The notes beneath the pieces are model-generated. The model was not told the origin of the DNA and ran no database searches. It saw only the letters and a list, made by a program, of their open reading frames with translations. The translations under genes and the position numbers were made by a program. Shown here piece by piece: positions 23,460 to 31,074 of a stretch of DNA of 36,951 nt. The stretch comes from DAIDKA01 sp036489445. GTDB lineage: Bacteria; Pseudomonadota; Gammaproteobacteria; Steroidobacterales; Steroidobacteraceae. How positions within the stretch are numbered: position 1 is the stretch's first letter; the number at the start of each line of letters is the position of its first letter. Location of the stretch: contig DASXFV010000083.1 of NCBI GenBank assembly GCA_036489445.1, positions 1 through 36,951 of the forward strand, in the 5' to 3' direction.

Positions 23460-24656
23460 ATGGCCTGGAATCAACCTGATCCGCAAAAGCCCCCTTGGGG
23501 CAAGCGCCCCGAGGGCGCGGGCGCAGCGCTGGATGCCCGCATCAAGGAGTGGCAGCGCCGCCTCGGGGAGCTGCTGCGCGGCGGCCCGCAGCCTGGACCG
23601 GCGCGCCCCTGGATCGTGGGCGTGGCCCTGGCGTGCCTGGTGCTGGGGTGGCTGGCCACCGGCTTCTACCAGATTGCGGCGGCCGAGCGTGGCGTGATCC
23701 TGCGGTTCGGAGCCTTCCGGGAGATCGTGCATGAGGGGCCCGGCTGGCATGTGCCCTGGCCCGTGGAGAGCCTCTATAAAGTCAACGTCATGAGCGTCAA
23801 GAGTCAGGAACTGCGGCCCCAGGTGCTGACCTCGGATGTGAACCTCGTGGATCTGCATTTCTCTGTGCAGTACCGCTTCACCGACCCCATGAAGGTGCTG
23901 TTCCAGGTGCGCGATCCGGAGGTGACCTTGGGGGAGGTCAGCCAGAGTGCACTGCGCGAAGTCGTGGGGCAGAGCACACTGCAGGACGTGTTGGCCGGCG
24001 TGACCCGTCCGCAGGTCACGCAGCGCACCCGCGAACTCATCCAACGCATGCTGGACTCCTACAACAGCGGCATCGAGGTCAGCTCGGTGAATCTGACGGA
24101 TGTTCAGGTCCCTGACCCGGTGGTGCCGTCGCAGCATGATGCCAACAAGGCGCTGGCTGACCAGGAAGGCTTCGTGAAGCAGGCGCAGGCCTACGCCAAC
24201 CGTGTGGTGCCGGAGGCCCAGGGCCGCGCCGCCGCCATTGAACAGGACGCGGCTGGCTACAAGGCCCGGGTGGTGGATATCGCGCAAGGGCAGGCGGCGC
24301 GCTTCCTGGATGTCGCGGCTGCCTATCAGCGCGCACCCGCCGTGACCCGCGAGCGGCTGTACCTGGAATCCATGGAGACCGTGCTGGGTCGTGCCAACAA
24401 GGTGATCGTGGATACCAAGCCGGGTGCCGGCGGCAATGTCATCTATCTGCCGCTGGACAAGCTCATGACCCGCTCCGCCGCCAGCGGGACGGGGGCGAAC
24501 GGCTCCGCGACCGATGCCACGGCTCCCATCGATCAGGGCCTGGCCTCACCGACGCCAGGCTCATCGGCTGTGCCGGTGCCCGGCGGGGATGCAGGTCAGA
24601 ACGATTTGGATGCGGATGGCGGGCGCCAGGCCGGCCGCAGCCGGAGTGATCGGTAA
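23460..24656 (+). CDS. hflK: FtsH protease modulator HflK
   Basis: SPFH/prohibitin-type membrane protein that, with HflC, forms a periplasmic cage around FtsH and modulates its proteolysis. The 398-residue protein begins MAWNQPDPQKPPWGKRPEG, the typical HflK Pro/Gly-rich cytoplasmic tail, and then has one membrane helix (about 51-72, VGVALACLVLGWLATGFYQI). The SPFH domain follows: ERGVILRFGAFREIVHEGPG, SVQYRFTDP and a coiled-coil helix with QEGFVKQAQAYANRVVPEAQ. The C-terminal region is Gly/Ala/Ser-rich. Its stop codon is immediately followed by the hflC ATG. Confidence 0.95.
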   Translation: MAWNQPDPQKPPWGKRPEGAGAALDARIKEWQRRLGELLRGGPQPGPARPWIVGVALACLVLGWLATGFYQIAAAERGVILRFGAFREIVHEGPGWHVPWPVESLYKVNVMSVKSQELRPQVLTSDVNLVDLHFSVQYRFTDPMKVLFQVRDPEVTLGEVSQSALREVVGQSTLQDVLAGVTRPQVTQRTRELIQRMLDSYNSGIEVSSVNLTDVQVPDPVVPSQHDANKALADQEGFVKQAQAYANRVVPEAQGRAAAIEQDAAGYKARVVDIAQGQAARFLDVAAAYQRAPAVTRERLYLESMETVLGRANKVIVDTKPGAGGNVIYLPLDKLMTRSAASGTGANGSATDATAPIDQGLASPTPGSSAVPVPGGDAGQNDLDADGGRQAGRSRSDR

Positions 24657-25550
24657 ATGGCGGCCAAGTGGAATGTCCGATGGTTGGGTGCACTGCTGGC
24701 GTTGGTCGTGGTGGCCGTGATCGCTGCGCGCTGCGTGTTCACCGTATCCGAAGGTGAACAGGCCGTGCGCACGCGTTTCGGCGCCATCCTGGATTCCACT
24801 TACCAGCCCGGGCTGCACTGGAAGCTGCCCTGGGACTTCGTCGTGCGGATCGACCGCCGTACGCTTGCGGCCTCGCACGCGGATGAAACCTTCCTGACCA
24901 ACGACAATCGCGGACTGATAGTGGACTTTTATATCCTGTGGCGGGTGAGCGATGCGTCGGCGTACTTCCAGGCCACCGGCGCCAGCGAGGATGTGGCCGC
25001 CGAGCGCCTGTCCGACATCGTCAAGGATGGCATCAAGTCGATCGTGGCCCAGCGTACCCTGGAGCAGATCGTGACCGCGGAGCGCTCCGTCGTGACCGGG
25101 CAGGTGATGGATTCAGCCAGCCGAACCGTTGCCGCGCTGGGCATCAAGCTGGTGGATGTGCGCGTGCAGGCTATCAATCTGCCCGATGAAGTCAGCGCCA
25201 GCGTCTATGAGAGCATGAAGCAGAACTTCGCCAAGATCGCCAGCCAGCTGCGCGCGGAAGGCCGCAGTTCCGCCGCCAGCATCCGGGCGGGTGCCGAGCG
25301 CCAGAGCACGGAAATCGTCGCGAGCGCCGAACAGGGCGCCCTCGGAGTGCGCGGCAGCGCGGATGAACAGGTCGCCGATATCTATGCCAAGGCTTATTCG
25401 GCGTATCCGGACTTCTATGCCTTCTATCGCAGTCTGCAGGCCTACGAGCGATCGCTGGGCAAGGACGGGGACGTGCTGGTGCTGTCCCCTGACAGTGAGT
25501 TCTTCAAGTACTTCAAGAGCCCGGGCCAGGCACCGGGACGTTCGCCGTGA
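24657..25550 (+). CDS. hflC: FtsH protease modulator HflC
   Basis: Partner of HflK in the membrane complex that regulates FtsH. The 297-residue protein has an N-terminal membrane anchor (about 8-28) and an SPFH domain: VSEGEQAVRTRFGAILDSTYQPGL would be the conserved opening, shown by TVSEGEQAVRTRFG. It continues with YILWRVSDASAYFQ, SASVYESMKQNFAKIASQLR and the Ala/Glu-rich helix GAERQSTEIVASAEQG, ending near the family's PDSEFFKYF. It abuts hflK without a gap, and its stop overlaps the DUF2065 gene start by four bases. Confidence 0.95.
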   Translation: MAAKWNVRWLGALLALVVVAVIAARCVFTVSEGEQAVRTRFGAILDSTYQPGLHWKLPWDFVVRIDRRTLAASHADETFLTNDNRGLIVDFYILWRVSDASAYFQATGASEDVAAERLSDIVKDGIKSIVAQRTLEQIVTAERSVVTGQVMDSASRTVAALGIKLVDVRVQAINLPDEVSASVYESMKQNFAKIASQLRAEGRSSAASIRAGAERQSTEIVASAEQGALGVRGSADEQVADIYAKAYSAYPDFYAFYRSLQAYERSLGKDGDVLVLSPDSEFFKYFKSPGQAPGRSP

Positions 25551-25741
25551 CGCGCCTGTTGCCGGATCTTGGCGCTGCGCTGGCGCTGGTGTTCGTGCTG
25601 GAAGGGATATTTCCGTTTCTGTCGCCCGGGGGCACCAAGCGTGCCGTGGCGCGAATTCTTAATTTCGGTGATCGCGAAGTGCGCATTGCCGGATTCGGCA
25701 GCATGCTCGTCGGAGTACTGCTGCTGTTCCTCTTCAACTGA
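25547..25741 (+). CDS. DUF2065 family inner-membrane protein (YjeT-like)
   Basis: A 64-residue protein with two hydrophobic helices (about 6-25 and 45-63) around a short basic loop containing PGGTKRAVARIL, the layout of the DUF2065/YjeT family. GTG at 25547 overlaps the hflC stop in GTGA, so translation is probably coupled. In E. coli yjeT also lies between hflC and purA. Function is unknown; its conserved position suggests a link to HflKC or membrane quality control (inference). Confidence 0.9.
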   Translation: MTRLLPDLGAALALVFVLEGIFPFLSPGGTKRAVARILNFGDREVRIAGFGSMLVGVLLLFLFN

Positions 25742-25750
25742 GTAGGCATC

Positions 25751-27046
25751 ATGGGAAAGTTTGTCATCGTCATCGGCACCCAGTGGGGCGATGAAGGCAA
25801 GGGCAAGGTCGTGGACTTGCTGGCTGATCGGGCCCAGGCCGTGGCGCGATTTCAGGGCGGTCACAATGCGGGTCATACGCTGGTCATAGATGGCCGCAAG
25901 ACCGTGCTGTCGCTGATTCCGTCGGGAATCCTGCGCGACCACGTGCGCTGCTTCATCGGCAACGGCGTGGTGGTGTCGCTGGAGGCGCTGGTCACGGAGG
26001 CGACCAAGCTCATCGACCAGGGCATACCGGTGTTCGATCGTCTGCGCATTTCGCCGAACTGCCCGCTGATCCTACCGTCGCACGTGGCGCTCGATCGCGC
26101 ACGCGAGCACGCCAGTGGTGTCAATGCCATTGGCACGACGGGGCGTGGGATCGGGCCCGCCTACGAGGACAAGGTGGCGCGGCGTGCACTGCGCATCGCA
26201 GACCTGTTCCAGCGTGATCGCTTCGCCGCGAAGCTTGGCCAGGTGCTCGATTTCCACAACTTTGTGCTGCAGAATTATTTTCGCCAACAGCCGGTGGACT
26301 TCCAGAAGACTCTGGATGAGCAGCTGGCATTGGGCGAGTGCATCAAGCCCTGCGTGGCGGATGTGACCCAGGCGCTGACCCAGCTGCGTGCCGAGGATGC
26401 CAATGTATTGTTTGAGGGTGCGCAGGCAGCCATGCTGGACGTGGATCTGGGTACTTACCCGTACGTCACTTCCTCGAACACCACAGCCGGCTACGCGGCC
26501 ACCGGTACCGGGGTGGGCCCGCGGGTATTTGACGAGGTCCTGGGCATCGTCAAGGCCTACACCACCCGCGTGGGCGCGGGACCGTTTCCGACCGAGCTGT
26601 TCGACAGCGACGGTGAGCATCTGGCGCGGGTGGGGCATGAGTTCGGTTCGGTCACCGGCCGCAAGCGCCGCTGCGGCTGGTTTGACGTCGTGGTGCTACG
26701 GCGCTGCGTTGCGCAGTCGAGTGTCACCGGCCTGTGTGTCACCAAGCTCGATGTGCTCGACCAACTGGAAACCATCCGCATCTGCGTCGGCTATCGCAGT
26801 GGCAACCAGCTGCTCAACGACCTGCCGCTGTTTGTCGATGCGTATTCGGAAGTGGTTCCCGTGTACGAGGAAATGCCCGGTTGGCGTCAGTCCACCGTGG
26901 GGACGGTGAGCTTCGAGGCGCTCCCGGAGAATGCCCGCCGCTACCTGGACCGCATCCAGGAGCTGGCCGGGTGCCCCGTCGACATGATCTCCACCGGTCC
27001 GGATCGCGACCAGACCATCGTGCGTCGCCATCCGTTCGCCTGCTGA
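25751..27046 (+). CDS. purA: Adenylosuccinate synthetase
   Basis: Forms adenylosuccinate from IMP, aspartate and GTP, the first committed step to AMP. The 431-residue protein shows the GTP loop GTQWGDEGKGK (9-19), the catalytic His in GGHNAGHT, GRGIGPAYEDK, the SSNTTAGYAATGTGVGP segment and the GTRKRRCGW-equivalent GRKRRCGWFD, then SVTGLCVTKLDVLD. The ATG at 25751 follows the DUF2065 stop by nine bases. This closes the conserved hfq-hflX-hflKC-purA block. A palindrome follows the stop codon. Confidence 0.97.
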   Translation: MGKFVIVIGTQWGDEGKGKVVDLLADRAQAVARFQGGHNAGHTLVIDGRKTVLSLIPSGILRDHVRCFIGNGVVVSLEALVTEATKLIDQGIPVFDRLRISPNCPLILPSHVALDRAREHASGVNAIGTTGRGIGPAYEDKVARRALRIADLFQRDRFAAKLGQVLDFHNFVLQNYFRQQPVDFQKTLDEQLALGECIKPCVADVTQALTQLRAEDANVLFEGAQAAMLDVDLGTYPYVTSSNTTAGYAATGTGVGPRVFDEVLGIVKAYTTRVGAGPFPTELFDSDGEHLARVGHEFGSVTGRKRRCGWFDVVVLRRCVAQSSVTGLCVTKLDVLDQLETIRICVGYRSGNQLLNDLPLFVDAYSEVVPVYEEMPGWRQSTVGTVSFEALPENARRYLDRIQELAGCPVDMISTGPDRDQTIVRRHPFAC

Positions 27047-27048
27047 TT

Positions 27049-27064
27049 GCGCACAATTGTGTGC
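27049..27064. repeat. 16-bp near-perfect palindrome after purA
   Basis: GCGCACAATTGTGTGC lies two bases after the purA stop codon. The inner ten bases, CACAATTGTG, are perfectly symmetric and only one base pair of the outer arms is broken (a G-T that pairs in RNA). There is no T-tract, so it may be an operator for the downstream secreted-protein genes or a weak transcript-end hairpin. Confidence 0.35.
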
Positions 27065-27244
27065 TAGTGCACGGCAACTGTTGCGCGGCGTTACCAGACC
27101 CTTACAGCCCCTTAATTTTGGGTTGCCTCGTCAACGCCTGGCTGCCCCGAACGCTGTGCTCGCGTACACTGCTCGCGAACAGGAAACTGCTTCGCTAACA
27201 GTATGTTACAAGTCATCCCCCATACGTTCTGGAGAATTGCACTC

Positions 27245-27775
27245 ATGAAGTCGACCATTCAGCGCGCACTGCTTGCCGTTGCGGTGGCATCACTTGGCGC
27301 CGGTGCGGTTGGGACAGCCTGCGCGCAAAGCAGTGCGCCCGCTTCCTCCGGCCCGGTCGCGGGCGCGACGCCGGGCACGCATCACCATGGATTTCACCGT
27401 TTCGGTGGCTCACGTTTTGTGGGGACACTGCTGCGCGCGACCAAGCAATTGGGTCTGTCGAGCACCCAGCAGGCGTCGATCAAATCCATCCTGCAGGCTG
27501 CCCGTCCGGCCCATCAGCCGGGTTCCCAGCCCCAGGGTCCTGGCATGACTGTACTGGGCAATCCGGGCGACCCTGGCTATGCGGCCGCCATCCAGAGTGC
27601 TGAATTGTCCGCCCGCAACCGGCTGCGCAAGGAGACCGAACTGGCGGGAGAGATCTACAACGTACTGACGGGTCCCCAGCAGGCGCAACTGCACACCGTA
27701 CTGGCGTCGATGCAGGCCCAACAGCAGGCGCGCCGCGCGCAGTGGGCGGCCAAGCATGCTGCCGCCAACGGTTGA
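27245..27775 (+). CDS. Spy/CpxP-like periplasmic protein
   Basis: Secreted 176-residue protein with a Sec signal peptide (MKSTIQRALLAVAVASLGAG, cleavage after about residue 27 at ACAQ). The mature part is helical and rich in Gln and Ala. Two LTxxQ-type motifs are present: LSSTQQASIKSIL (about 75) and VLTGPQQAQLHTVL (about 147). This is the signature of the Spy/CpxP/RcnB superfamily of periplasmic chaperones and stress sensors. A His-rich HHHGFHRF stretch follows the signal peptide. The ATG at 27245 has GGAG 12 bases upstream. It is followed by DUF2844 and DUF3443 genes in the same direction. Its function here is not known; the family call rests on motif and helix pattern only. Confidence 0.75.
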   Translation: MKSTIQRALLAVAVASLGAGAVGTACAQSSAPASSGPVAGATPGTHHHGFHRFGGSRFVGTLLRATKQLGLSSTQQASIKSILQAARPAHQPGSQPQGPGMTVLGNPGDPGYAAAIQSAELSARNRLRKETELAGEIYNVLTGPQQAQLHTVLASMQAQQQARRAQWAAKHAAANG

Positions 27776-27786
27776 TCGAGACGACA

Positions 27787-28242
27787 GTGCGAGCAACGCT
27801 ATATAGCCTGGCTCTCGCCTGCCTGCTGCTCCAGGGCCTTCCGCCAGTTGCGCGGGCGGCCCTGGGCGGTAACGCAGCGTCTGTGGAAACGGATCGGGTG
27901 AGCATGAAGGGTCTGACCCGTCCTGTTCCCACGGGAGCCTTGCAGAAGCAGGAACTGCAGCTGCCCTCGGGCACAGTGGTCACCGAGTACCTGACTGGCA
28001 ACGGTGTGGTCTATGCGGTGACGTGGCATGGCCCGGCATTGCCCAACCTGCGCCAGCTGCTGGGGAATTATTTTGTGAGCTATCAGACAGCCGCCCAGAC
28101 CCCAGTGGTGCGCCATCGCCTGGTGCGCCTGGAGAGCCCGGACATCGTGATTGAGTCCAGCGGCAAGATGCGGGCCTTCACCGGCCGCGCCTGGATTCCC
28201 ACACTGTTGCCATCTGGCGTCACTCCTGCAGATATTCAGTAG
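27787..28242 (+). CDS. DUF2844 domain-containing secreted protein
   Basis: A 151-residue exported protein of the DUF2844 family. A signal peptide (ATLYSLALACLLLQGLPPVA, cleavage near ARAALGG) leads into the family's ALGGNAASVETDR opening. The conserved core LPSGTVVTEYLTGNGVVYAVTW, GPALPNLRQLLGNYF and the end MRAFTGRAWIPTLLPSGV follow. The start is taken as GTG at 27787, 11 bases after the Spy-like gene; other upstream starts would overlap that gene. DUF2844 and DUF3443 genes are found side by side in Burkholderia-type genomes, and the same pair occurs here. Its biochemical role is unknown. Confidence 0.82.
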   Translation: MRATLYSLALACLLLQGLPPVARAALGGNAASVETDRVSMKGLTRPVPTGALQKQELQLPSGTVVTEYLTGNGVVYAVTWHGPALPNLRQLLGNYFVSYQTAAQTPVVRHRLVRLESPDIVIESSGKMRAFTGRAWIPTLLPSGVTPADIQ

Positions 28243-28324
28243 CGGCTGCGATATCGGAAGCCCGCACCGGCTCCGTAACGCCGTAAAATGCCATCATGCC
28301 GCTTGGCATCAGGGAGAATGGTCC

Positions 28325-29659
28325 TTGCGAAATTTGTTTGCCGGTCTGATGTGTGTGTCGCTGCTGCTGGCGGGTTGTGGCGGTAGCGGGGGCAGTACCG
28401 TGACCACCAGCTCGGGCGGCACCGGCGGCACTGGCGGCAGCGGCACTTCCGGTGGTACCGCCTACAACGTGGTGAACGCGATTGTTGACCAGGGCCCTGC
28501 CGCCTTGCAAAACGCCGGTTACGCAGCGGTCAACGTCATGTATGTAAATGTGACGATTTGCGCGCCGGGCAGCACGACGAATTGTCAGACCATCGATCAC
28601 GTGCAGGTCGATACAGGCTCACAGGGTCTGCGCATCCTGGCATCGGTTCTCAACTCCTCACTGCTGAATGCGCTCCCGAGCGTCATGGTGAATGGCGGAA
28701 CGCTGTCGGAGTGCACACAATTCGTCGACGGCTACAGCTGGGGTCCGCTCGCCACAGCCGATCTGTATATCGGTGGCGCGGATACGGTCGGCAGCGGTGA
28801 GTCAGCCCCCAACATTCCGGTGCAGGTCATCGGTACCACTACCTATGCGGTGCCCGCGGCGTGCTCAGGCGGCGCCTCGAATGGCAATGCAGAAAATACC
28901 GTGGCCCAATTCGGTGCCAACGGTATCATCGGACTGGGTCTGTTTGATGAAGACTGCGGCACGGGATGCGCTTCGGATGCGGACAATGGCTACTACTTCA
29001 GCTGCACCAGCAACGGTGGCTGCGTGGGGACCGCAGTTCCCGTGACCAGTCAGATGATCAACCCGATCACCCAGCTGACGGCCGTCAATGGCATCACCGA
29101 CAACAACGGCGTCATCATTGAACTGCCTGCGGTGGGTGCCAATGGTGCTGCGACCGTGACCGGAACCCTGGTGTTCGGTATCGGCACACAGTCAAACAAC
29201 GCGTTGCCCGCCAGTGCGACCATACTGACCACGGACCCGTACTACGGCTATGTGACGACCAACATCAGCAGCCTGGGGCAGACGGATACGACCAGTTACT
29301 TCGATAGCGGCTCGAATGCCCTCTACTTCAATGACAGTAATATCCCGGAATGCGGTAGCAGTTCCGAGGCGCCCGGGTTCTTTTGTCCGACGAGCACCGT
29401 AGATCTGTCGGCCACGATCACTGGCGTCAACGGTCAGGTGGCGGCGGCGAATTTCTCGGTCGGCAATGCCAATACGCTGTTTACGACCTATAACTCGTAT
29501 GCCGCCTTCAGCAACCTGGCGGCACCCGCTGGTTCGAGTCAGCCGGGCATGGGGAGCACTTTTGGCTGGGGGCTGCCGTTCTTCTATGGCGTGAATATCT
29601 ACACCGCCATGGAGAACACGAACGCTGGCGGCACCATGGGCCCGTATTTCGCCTTCTGA
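28325..29659 (+). CDS. DUF3443 family lipoprotein with two pepsin-like Asp motifs
   Basis: A 444-residue exported protein. The TTG start at 28325 is chosen because AGGGAG (28311-28316) lies 8 bases upstream. It gives a lipoprotein signal ending in the lipobox LLAGC (Cys18), then a Gly/Ser/Thr linker to about 45. The body matches DUF3443, ending GWGLPFFYGVNIYTAMEN and GPYFAF. I also see a two-lobed aspartic-peptidase layout: DTGSQGLRI at 96, a flap-like QFVDGYSWGPLATADLYIGG near 132-151, NGIIGLGLF (199-207), TGTLVFGIG (279-287) and a second DSGSNALYF (327-335). This resembles pepsin, although I have no evidence of activity. Several Cys pairs suggest disulfides. The partner gene is DUF2844 upstream. 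Confidence 0.8.
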   Translation: MRNLFAGLMCVSLLLAGCGGSGGSTVTTSSGGTGGTGGSGTSGGTAYNVVNAIVDQGPAALQNAGYAAVNVMYVNVTICAPGSTTNCQTIDHVQVDTGSQGLRILASVLNSSLLNALPSVMVNGGTLSECTQFVDGYSWGPLATADLYIGGADTVGSGESAPNIPVQVIGTTTYAVPAACSGGASNGNAENTVAQFGANGIIGLGLFDEDCGTGCASDADNGYYFSCTSNGGCVGTAVPVTSQMINPITQLTAVNGITDNNGVIIELPAVGANGAATVTGTLVFGIGTQSNNALPASATILTTDPYYGYVTTNISSLGQTDTTSYFDSGSNALYFNDSNIPECGSSSEAPGFFCPTSTVDLSATITGVNGQVAAANFSVGNANTLFTTYNSYAAFSNLAAPAGSSQPGMGSTFGWGLPFFYGVNIYTAMENTNAGGTMGPYFAF

Positions 29660-29660
29660 T

Positions 29661-29677
29661 TGCCGGCTTGGCCGGCA
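29661..29677. terminator. Hairpin between convergent genes, without a T-tract
   Basis: TGCCGGC (29661-29667) and GCCGGCA (29671-29677) form a perfect 7-bp stem with a TTG loop, two bases after the DUF3443 stop and 10 bases before the end of the convergent lipoprotein gene. Its position suits transcript ending for both, but neither strand has a following T-run. Confidence 0.4.
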
Positions 29678-29687
29678 CCTGCAGGCA

Positions 29688-30323
29688 TCACGGCAGTGGT
29701 GAGCACGTGGAGTTCGTTTCCATGAGCTCGGAGTAGACCTTGCGTGTGAAGGGCAGCGTCTGCGCCGGCCAGGTCATGCCGTCGATGCTGATCGGGGGCA
29801 GTTGAATGGTGCCGGCGGTCATGGTGTCGATCTGGGCGTCAGAGGTGGGTACGCCGGGCTGCCAACTGCCTTCGTGACGCTCTTCGAAGCGCACCTCGGC
29901 AAGGCTGCCGGAGTCACTCTGCTGAGCCGCAGTCTTCAGCTTCAGCGTCAAATCCACATTGCCTTTGTTCGAGTGGCCGCTGACCAGCACTGAATCCCCC
30001 TCCAGATGCGCGTGCACGCCGCGGGGGGTCCGCAGTCGCAGGTCAAGCGGGTCTACCGCAACGCCGACAAAGATACCGTGGAAGGGGTAATAGGCGAGCT
30101 TGGGCGGTCCGTCACGCCCATTGCAATTGACTTGTATGTACTGCGCTTGCGGCGCAGTGATCTGCTGATAGGTCCAAAAGCTGACCGTGCACCCGGACAG
30201 GACCAGCGAGGGCGCCAGGATCAGCAGCGCGCGCAGGCCGAGGGTGCGCGGTCGCAACGCCCGCGAGCTGCACGTAGTGATAATCGAGAGGCACTCCCGT
30301 TGGCGGTGCGAATGAGACGACAT
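29688..30323 (-). CDS. Hypothetical lipoprotein
   Basis: I do not recognise a family. The 211-residue frame contains a lipoprotein signal, LRALLILAPSLVLSGC, with lipobox LSGC. The mature part is mostly polar, with VDLTLKLKTAAQQ and GSLAEVRFEERHEG strands suggestive of a beta-rich periplasmic domain. With the ATG at 30323 the region before the hydrophobic core is unusually long (about 28 residues). A TTG at 30257 would give a more standard signal peptide starting MRPRTLG, so the true start is uncertain. It converges on the DUF3443 gene and diverges from gfa. No function is proposed. Confidence 0.65.
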   Translation of the reverse strand: MSSHSHRQRECLSIITTCSSRALRPRTLGLRALLILAPSLVLSGCTVSFWTYQQITAPQAQYIQVNCNGRDGPPKLAYYPFHGIFVGVAVDPLDLRLRTPRGVHAHLEGDSVLVSGHSNKGNVDLTLKLKTAAQQSDSGSLAEVRFEERHEGSWQPGVPTSDAQIDTMTAGTIQLPPISIDGMTWPAQTLPFTRKVYSELMETNSTCSPLP

Positions 30324-30458
30324 GGGATATCGCAAGATCGTGACGGCCAGACCAGCATCCTGCCATGACGCGCTCGCAGGCGCGAATCTGCGCGGCCTGA
30401 CCGGGTTGGGTGTTGCGGCGCACGAGCGGTCGTGTGGCCGTACGGTCGCCGGCCGCTC

Positions 30459-30464
30459 TATACT
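30459..30464 (+). promoter_or_regulatory. Possible -10 element for the gfa-frmA-frmB operon
   Basis: TATACT at 30459-30464 is followed by a start site prediction near 30471 and by AAAGGG (30480-30485), a suitable ribosome site 9 bases before the gfa ATG. The -35 region is weak, so an activator or repressor may act here; no FrmR-type gene is nearby. Confidence 0.35.
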
Positions 30465-30494
30465 TCCGGCCCTATTTACCAAAGGGTCGCACAC

Positions 30495-31070
30495 ATGGCC
30501 ACAGTTTCCATTCATCCCGCAGTGGATCACGGCGTCAAACCCGCAGCCAAGGATTTCGCCGGCGGCACGCTGGTCTGCAAGTGCGCGCAGCACCCGGTAG
30601 AGGTCTCCGTCAAGTCGCAATCGGCTCATAATCACGCCTGCGGATGCACCAAGTGCTGGAAGCCAAAGGGGGCATTGTTCGCTGTGGTGGCGGTGGCGCC
30701 CCGTGACAAGGTCACGGTGACCAAGAATGGGGACAAGCTGGCCATCGTGGACGCCAGCGCCACGATCCAGCGTCACGCCTGCAAGGTCTGTGGCACGCAC
30801 CTGTACGGGCGCATCGAGAAGACCGGACACCCGTTTCACGGACTGGACTTCATCCACACCGAGCTGTCGCCCCAGAGCGGCTGGTCGGCGCCGGAATTTG
30901 CCGCCTTCGTATCCTCGATCATCGAATCTGGCGCTGATCCTGCCCAGATGGGTGCCGTACGCGCCCGCCTGCGGGAATTGAAGCTTGAGCCCTACGATTG
31001 TCTGTCGCCGCCACTCATGGATTTCATCGCGACACACATCGCCAAGGCCTCAGGCGTGCTGAAGGGTTGA
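30495..31070 (+). CDS. gfa: S-(hydroxymethyl)glutathione synthase (Gfa)
   Basis: Zinc protein of the Gfa family, assigned to promote condensation of formaldehyde with glutathione. The 191-residue protein follows the family closely: SIHPAVDHGVKP, FAGGTLVCKC, HNHACGCTKCWKPKGALF, ACKVCGTHLYGRIE, HPFHGLDFIHTELS and LEPYDCLSPPLMD. The Cys motifs CKC, CGCTKC and CKVC are the zinc sites. The ATG at 30495 has AAAGGG upstream. It is the first gene of a tight gfa-frmA-frmB operon, four bases before frmA. Confidence 0.95.
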   Translation: MATVSIHPAVDHGVKPAAKDFAGGTLVCKCAQHPVEVSVKSQSAHNHACGCTKCWKPKGALFAVVAVAPRDKVTVTKNGDKLAIVDASATIQRHACKVCGTHLYGRIEKTGHPFHGLDFIHTELSPQSGWSAPEFAAFVSSIIESGADPAQMGAVRARLRELKLEPYDCLSPPLMDFIATHIAKASGVLKG

Positions 31071-31074
31071 CGTA

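Noticed and set aside
30324..31037. Upstream extension of the lipoprotein frame through the complement of gfa
   Set aside because: It would overlap gfa fully and place the lipoprotein signal in mid-protein.
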